In this document: one piece after another, positions 60,644 through 64,000 of the stretch
How the letters are laid out: every line of letters starts with the position of its first letter
Numbering within the stretch: position 1 is the first letter of the stretch
Source of the DNA: Bacteroidota bacterium
Lineage (GTDB): Bacteria; Bacteroidota; Bacteroidia; Bacteroidales; F082
NCBI GenBank assembly: GCA_023396415.1
Contig: JAEWWJ010000114.1
Location: forward strand, 1 to 64,000
Direction: 5' to 3'
DNA length: 64,000 nt
Notes under the pieces: generated by a model
Seen by the model: only the letters and a program-made list of their open reading frames with translations
Databases searched by the model: none
Told to the model about the DNA's origin: nothing
Translations under genes and position numbers: made by a program

Positions 60644-63148
60644 ATGGAGCTGTCCAACAATCCACAACTCGACCTTGCAAGAGCATTTGTTAGCAACACC
60701 AACAACCATATTTTCTTAACAGGAAAGGCAGGGACAGGAAAAACAACTTTTCTTCATCAGCTCAAAAAGATCACCTACAAACGTTTTGTAGTGCTGGCAC
60801 CTACAGGCGTAGCCGCTATGAACGCCGGTGGAGTAACCATACACAGCTTTTTTCAGCTTCCGTTCGGCCCGCAGATACCGGAGTCGTTAGAAAAAGCAAA
60901 CAATCCACAAGACCAAACACCAAGCAACACTTCGGCTCGTTTCCAGCGTTTTAACCGCACAAAAATCAACATCATCAGAAGCCTCGATCTGCTTGTGATT
61001 GACGAGATCAGCATGGTTCGGGCCGATTTGCTCGATGCCATTGATGCAGTGTTGCGGCGCTACAAAAACCGAAGTCTGCCTTTTGGCGGCCTGCAACTGC
61101 TGATGATTGGCGACTTGCACCAGCTGGCACCCGTTGCCAAAGACAATGAGTGGGAATTGCTGAAAAACTATTACGACTCCGTTTATTTTTTCAGCAGCAA
61201 GGCCCTGAAAGAAACCAATTATGTGAGCATTGAGCTGAATCATGTCTATCGGCAATCCGACCCCCATTTCATTCGTCTGCTCAACAAAGTGAGAGACAGC
61301 GAACCTGATGAAGAAACCATTAAAACCCTGAACAAACGTTACCTCCCTGAAGTTTTTCAAGCCGACCCGGAAGGTTATATCACCCTCACCACCCACAACC
61401 TTCAAGCGCAATCACTCAACAGCGAAAAATTGGATGCCCTGCCCGGAAAACCATATCGCGCCAAAGCAGACATACGCAACGAATTTCCTGAATATATTTA
61501 CCCCACCGAAGAGGAACTCCTGCTAAAAAAAGGAGCGCAAGTGATGTTTGTCAAGAATGACCCCTCACCCATCAAACAGTTTTTTAATGGTAAAATTGGA
61601 AAGCTCATTGATATTGACACTGAAAACCAACTGCTTACCATTGAGTGTCCGGGCGATGACGGCCCTATCATTACAGGAAAATTGGAGTGGCAAAACAACG
61701 TTTACACCCTCAATGAAACCAGTAAAGAAATTGAAGAAAAGATCGTTGGCACCTTCACCCAGTTTCCAATAAAGCTGGCTTGGGCCATCACCATACATAA
61801 AAGCCAGGGACTTACGTTCGACAAAGCCATTATTGACGCCCAAGCCGCCTTTGCACACGGCCAAGTGTATGTGGCGCTGAGCAGATGTCGCAGTTTGGAA
61901 GGCATGGTGTTTCGCTCGCGTATCCCTTCATCGGCCATCAAAAGCAATGCAACCGTAAAAGGATTCATGCAAAAGGTAGAAGAAAACCCACCCAACGAAA
62001 GCAGCCTTCAGCAAGCCGTTGAAGCCTATCAATTGCAGTTGGTAAATGACCTTTTCAATTTCAACACCTTTCGATGGCGGCTGAAATCATTGCTTAAAAA
62101 CGCCAACGAAAACAGCCAAAGCTTATCCAAAGAACTGATTGATAACTACCAAAAAACCTACGAACAGCTTGAAAAAGAACTCATTGAGGTAAGCATTAAG
62201 TTTCAGCAGCAGATTGGTCAACTAGCAGTGCAGCAACCCTTTATAGAAAATAACACCGCGTTGCAAGAGCGGATTCAAAAAGCATCCGCTTTTTTTGCTC
62301 CACTGCACAAAAGCCTGCTCTCGAAAATTGAAATGACCATTGAAACCGACAACAAAGCCGTAAAAAAACAATTGAATGATGCCCTCAACAACCTCCTGAA
62401 TGATGAAGCAATAAAACAAGCCTGTCTTGTGGCCACTCAAAAGGGATTTGTGGTAAGCGAACTACTTTCCGTTCGGGCAAAGGCTGCCGCCGGAAGTGAA
62501 GACAAAAAAGTAAAGCCCACCCAAAAAGAAACGAGCTCCAAAGGAAAAGAAAAGAAGCTGTATCAAATGCTCAAGGCCTGGCGCGATGAGGTAGCAGAAG
62601 CTGAAGATATAGAGGTTTACGATGTGATTCAACTCAGAACAATGAGAGAAATTGCCGAGATCATTCCTACCAACAAAAAGGAACTACTTAAAATTCATGG
62701 ACTTGGACGGGTTAGGCTGGCGCGCTATGGGAATGAAATTTTAAAGATTATTGAAACTTATCTTGAAGAAAGCAACATCGAAAAAGCGCTCGATTACACC
62801 AATTTGGAAGAACCCGAACCAAAAGTAAAAAAAGTTGCCAGCCACCTCATCAGCTATGAAATGTTCAAAAGTGGAAAAACACTTCAAGAAATTGCCACCG
62901 AAAGAGGCTTTGCCGTAACCACCATCGAAGGGCACCTGTCCCACTATGTCGGCACCGGCGAACTCGAACCCGAAGCTTTAGTAGCACCGGAAAAACTTGC
63001 TGTTATTTCAGAATATTTTATTGAAACCCAAGACCCAAAGTTTTTGCCTGCCCGCGAAGTGCTGGGCGAGGAATACAGTTACGGAGAGCTCAGAATTGTG
63101 TTGGCCTACCTGAAATTCAAAAAACAGATGGACATCTACAGTGAGTAG
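60644..63148 (+). CDS. PIF1-like DNA helicase with HRDC and C-terminal HTH domains
   Basis: 834 residues. Walker A GKAGTGKT (27-34), Walker B LLVIDEIS (D120-E121), then motif III GDLHQLAPV and the C-terminal helicase signatures AITIHKSQGLTFDKAI and VYVALSRCRSLEGM, all PIF1/RecD2-type superfamily 1B. A long coiled-coil insert (about 460-620) precedes an HRDC domain (about 640-705: RTMREIAEIIPTNKKELLKI) and a C-terminal helix-turn-helix of the RecQ-tail type (about 735-834: MFKSGKTLQEIATERGFAVTTI). It probably unwinds structured or forked DNA in repair. Family architecture is found in Bacteroidota. Confidence 0.88.
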   Translation: MELSNNPQLDLARAFVSNTNNHIFLTGKAGTGKTTFLHQLKKITYKRFVVLAPTGVAAMNAGGVTIHSFFQLPFGPQIPESLEKANNPQDQTPSNTSARFQRFNRTKINIIRSLDLLVIDEISMVRADLLDAIDAVLRRYKNRSLPFGGLQLLMIGDLHQLAPVAKDNEWELLKNYYDSVYFFSSKALKETNYVSIELNHVYRQSDPHFIRLLNKVRDSEPDEETIKTLNKRYLPEVFQADPEGYITLTTHNLQAQSLNSEKLDALPGKPYRAKADIRNEFPEYIYPTEEELLLKKGAQVMFVKNDPSPIKQFFNGKIGKLIDIDTENQLLTIECPGDDGPIITGKLEWQNNVYTLNETSKEIEEKIVGTFTQFPIKLAWAITIHKSQGLTFDKAIIDAQAAFAHGQVYVALSRCRSLEGMVFRSRIPSSAIKSNATVKGFMQKVEENPPNESSLQQAVEAYQLQLVNDLFNFNTFRWRLKSLLKNANENSQSLSKELIDNYQKTYEQLEKELIEVSIKFQQQIGQLAVQQPFIENNTALQERIQKASAFFAPLHKSLLSKIEMTIETDNKAVKKQLNDALNNLLNDEAIKQACLVATQKGFVVSELLSVRAKAAAGSEDKKVKPTQKETSSKGKEKKLYQMLKAWRDEVAEAEDIEVYDVIQLRTMREIAEIIPTNKKELLKIHGLGRVRLARYGNEILKIIETYLEESNIEKALDYTNLEEPEPKVKKVASHLISYEMFKSGKTLQEIATERGFAVTTIEGHLSHYVGTGELEPEALVAPEKLAVISEYFIETQDPKFLPAREVLGEEYSYGELRIVLAYLKFKKQMDIYSE

Positions 63149-63288
63149 GTGAGCCCAAAGAACTAAATTATCCAAAACCTACCGACTAAAATAGTAGCTC
63201 AACAAGTTAACAAAAAAATTACAAAATGTTTGAAAAGACTCTTAAAGATAGAAAGTGACAAAATTTTGGATAGGATTAAAGTGCCACT

Positions 63289-63492
63289 ATGAGTAAAGAA
63301 TTCATTTTATCATAAAAGCAGATTGAGAATCGCATTGTCTCTGTTGGTGGCATACAAGTAATGCTTGATAGCGATTTGGCTGAAATTTACAATATATCGA
63401 AGGCAACACCAATACAACCTCATCAGTTTCATTCAAAACCGGAAAATAAAGTAAGCCAAAATAAATTCTCAAGGCAGTATGGTTGCCAAAAA
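63289..63492 (+). pseudogene. Remnant of an ORF6N-domain gene
   Basis: From ATG 63289 the frame reads MSKEFILS, hits TAA at 63313-63315, and goes on in the same frame as KQIENRIVSVGGIQVMLDSD then LAEIYNISK. VMLDxDLAExY is the diagnostic core of the ORF6N (KilA-N-related) DNA-binding domain seen in phage and mobile-element genes. After about residue 40 the similarity stops (ATPIQPHQFHS...), so the gene is truncated and broken. The right end given is only the last codon before the tRNA promoter. Confidence 0.6.
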
Positions 63493-63497
63493 AAAAG

Positions 63498-63505
63498 TAC
63501 TTTTG
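63498..63505 (+). promoter_or_regulatory. -7 box TACTTTTG for tRNA-Pro
   Basis: Fits TAnnTTTG, 15 bp before the tRNA 5' end. No TTG in the ideal window upstream. Confidence 0.4.
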
Positions 63506-63519
63506 CGCGTGTTTTTAAG

Positions 63520-63593
63520 CGGGGTGTAGCGCAGTCCGGTAGCGCGCGTCGTTCGGGACGACGAGGCCGCTGGTTCGAATCCAGTCACCCCGA
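63520..63593 (+). tRNA. tRNA-Pro (anticodon CGG)
   Basis: Folds as a full cloverleaf: 7-bp acceptor CGGGGTG/CACCCCG, D arm GCGC/GCGC, anticodon stem CGTCG/CGACG with loop TTCGGGA (anticodon CGG), T arm GCTGG/CCAGT with TTCGAAT. Discriminator A; CCA is not encoded. Followed by CTTTTTTT as terminator. Confidence 0.95.
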
Positions 63594-63841
63594 CTTTTTT
63601 TATCCCATCCCATCATCTTCTAAAAACGATTCTATCACTGCTAAAGCTGCTGGTTTGTTGTGTGTTGCATAAATTTATTGAACACGAAATACCATTCAAA
63701 AGTCAGAATCTATACCAAACTTAGCCAAAAGCCATTCGTTGTTTTTTAAATTGTAGTGCTTCCGGTTGAACAACGCGACTTCGTTTGTTGTTGTAGAGTT
63801 GAAAATTTACACACACCAGTCCAAACTAAAAAAACACTCTC
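63594..63841. other. Non-coding spacer after tRNA-Pro
   Basis: T-run terminator right after the tRNA, then about 240 bp with no gene that looks real; frames present lack protein-like composition. Confidence 0.4.
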
Positions 63842-64000
63842 ATGTTTAAACTGTTCAAAAAAAAGTCGCCCACCGAGAAGCTTCACAAACAATATGAGTT
63901 ACTCATGGCCGAATCTCACAGGCTATCGAAAACCAATCGTACCGAAAGCGATAAAAAATATGCCGAAGCGCAAGAACTATTGAAACAAATAGAACAGCTG
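63842..64000 (+). CDS. Lacal_2735-family small protein (cut by window edge)
   Basis: 53 codons without stop: MFKLFKKKSPTEKLHKQYEL ... SHRLSKTNRTESDKKYAEAQ ... QIEQL. The pattern M-F-x-L-F-K-K-K-S and DKKYAEAxxLxxQIE is typical of the Lacal_2735 family of about 60-residue, highly charged helical proteins of unknown function found in Bacteroidota. Only a few residues are probably missing. Confidence 0.75.
   Translation, partial: MFKLFKKKSPTEKLHKQYELLMAESHRLSKTNRTESDKKYAEAQELLKQIEQL

Noticed and set aside
63756..63983. 75-residue frame at the right edge
   Set aside because: Overlaps the Lacal_2735-family start in another frame and lacks recognisable content.

Overview
The window is chromosomal DNA from a member of the Bacteroidota. 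The support is: three type IX secretion (T9SS) cargo proteins with C-terminal sorting domains; several promoters of the TTG / TAnnTTTG type; an exonuclease-fused DnaE; a bacterial geranylgeranylglyceryl-phosphate synthase; DUF5916, LruC-domain and Lacal_2735-family proteins; and very weak Shine-Dalgarno signals. Finer classification is not possible from sequence reading alone. There is no phage, plasmid or CRISPR array. Mobile DNA is limited to the start of an IS3-family element at the left edge and an ORF6N-type gene remnant near the right edge.

Layout. 1-1280: the edge of an IS3-type element abutting a decayed fibronectin-like gene with two in-frame stops. 1426-6774: a nucleobase permease and an AsmA-like envelope protein on the minus strand, then a secreted-protein gene broken by one stop. 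6904-14206: two T9SS cargo proteins (a beta-helix protein and an M6 metalloprotease) and a cysteine desulfidase / serine dehydratase-like enzyme. 14568-17693: an LruC-domain lipoprotein. 18269-25963: DnaE with built-in proofreading exonuclease, a FadL/OmpP1 porin, and a secreted endonuclease I that heads an apparent operon with a giant lamin-tail-domain protein and a small PID-CTERM-like protein (to 30677). 30832-32199: DUF58 protein and thioredoxin.

32200-42932 is the most unusual region. Three paralogous ~120-residue lipoproteins occur here, two of them immediately followed by a large LruC-domain surface protein (815 and 1916 aa, the latter with ten DUF11 repeats); the third stands alone before a strong terminator. 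With the LruC lipoprotein at 14568-17693 they form a surface-protein family. Upstream of all four lead genes, and of a receiver-only response regulator at 55679, I find a common architecture: a TTCC-N7-GGAA(-N4-TTCC) inverted element about 83-95 bp upstream of a GG-N10-G(C/A) core, which lies 35-44 bp from the start codon. This resembles an activator site plus a sigma-54-like -24/-12 promoter and suggests one regulon linking surface proteins to a signalling protein. It is the candidate for a previously undescribed system; the sigma factor assignment is uncertain.

42996-64000: a C69 dipeptidase, a small membrane protein plus AI-2E-family transporter, arginine decarboxylase with a PfkB kinase, a DUF5916 outer-membrane protein, GGGP synthase, a DPP-IV-type peptidase, the response regulator, a TPR/PAS hybrid histidine kinase, an FG-GAP protein, a PIF1-like helicase with HRDC and HTH tails, the ORF6N remnant, tRNA-Pro(CGG), and the start of a Lacal_2735-family gene cut by the window edge. 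Most genes are household or envelope/secretion functions; peptidases, nuclease, FadL, surface-anchored LruC proteins and T9SS cargo together suggest a free-living polymer-degrading lifestyle, which is inference.
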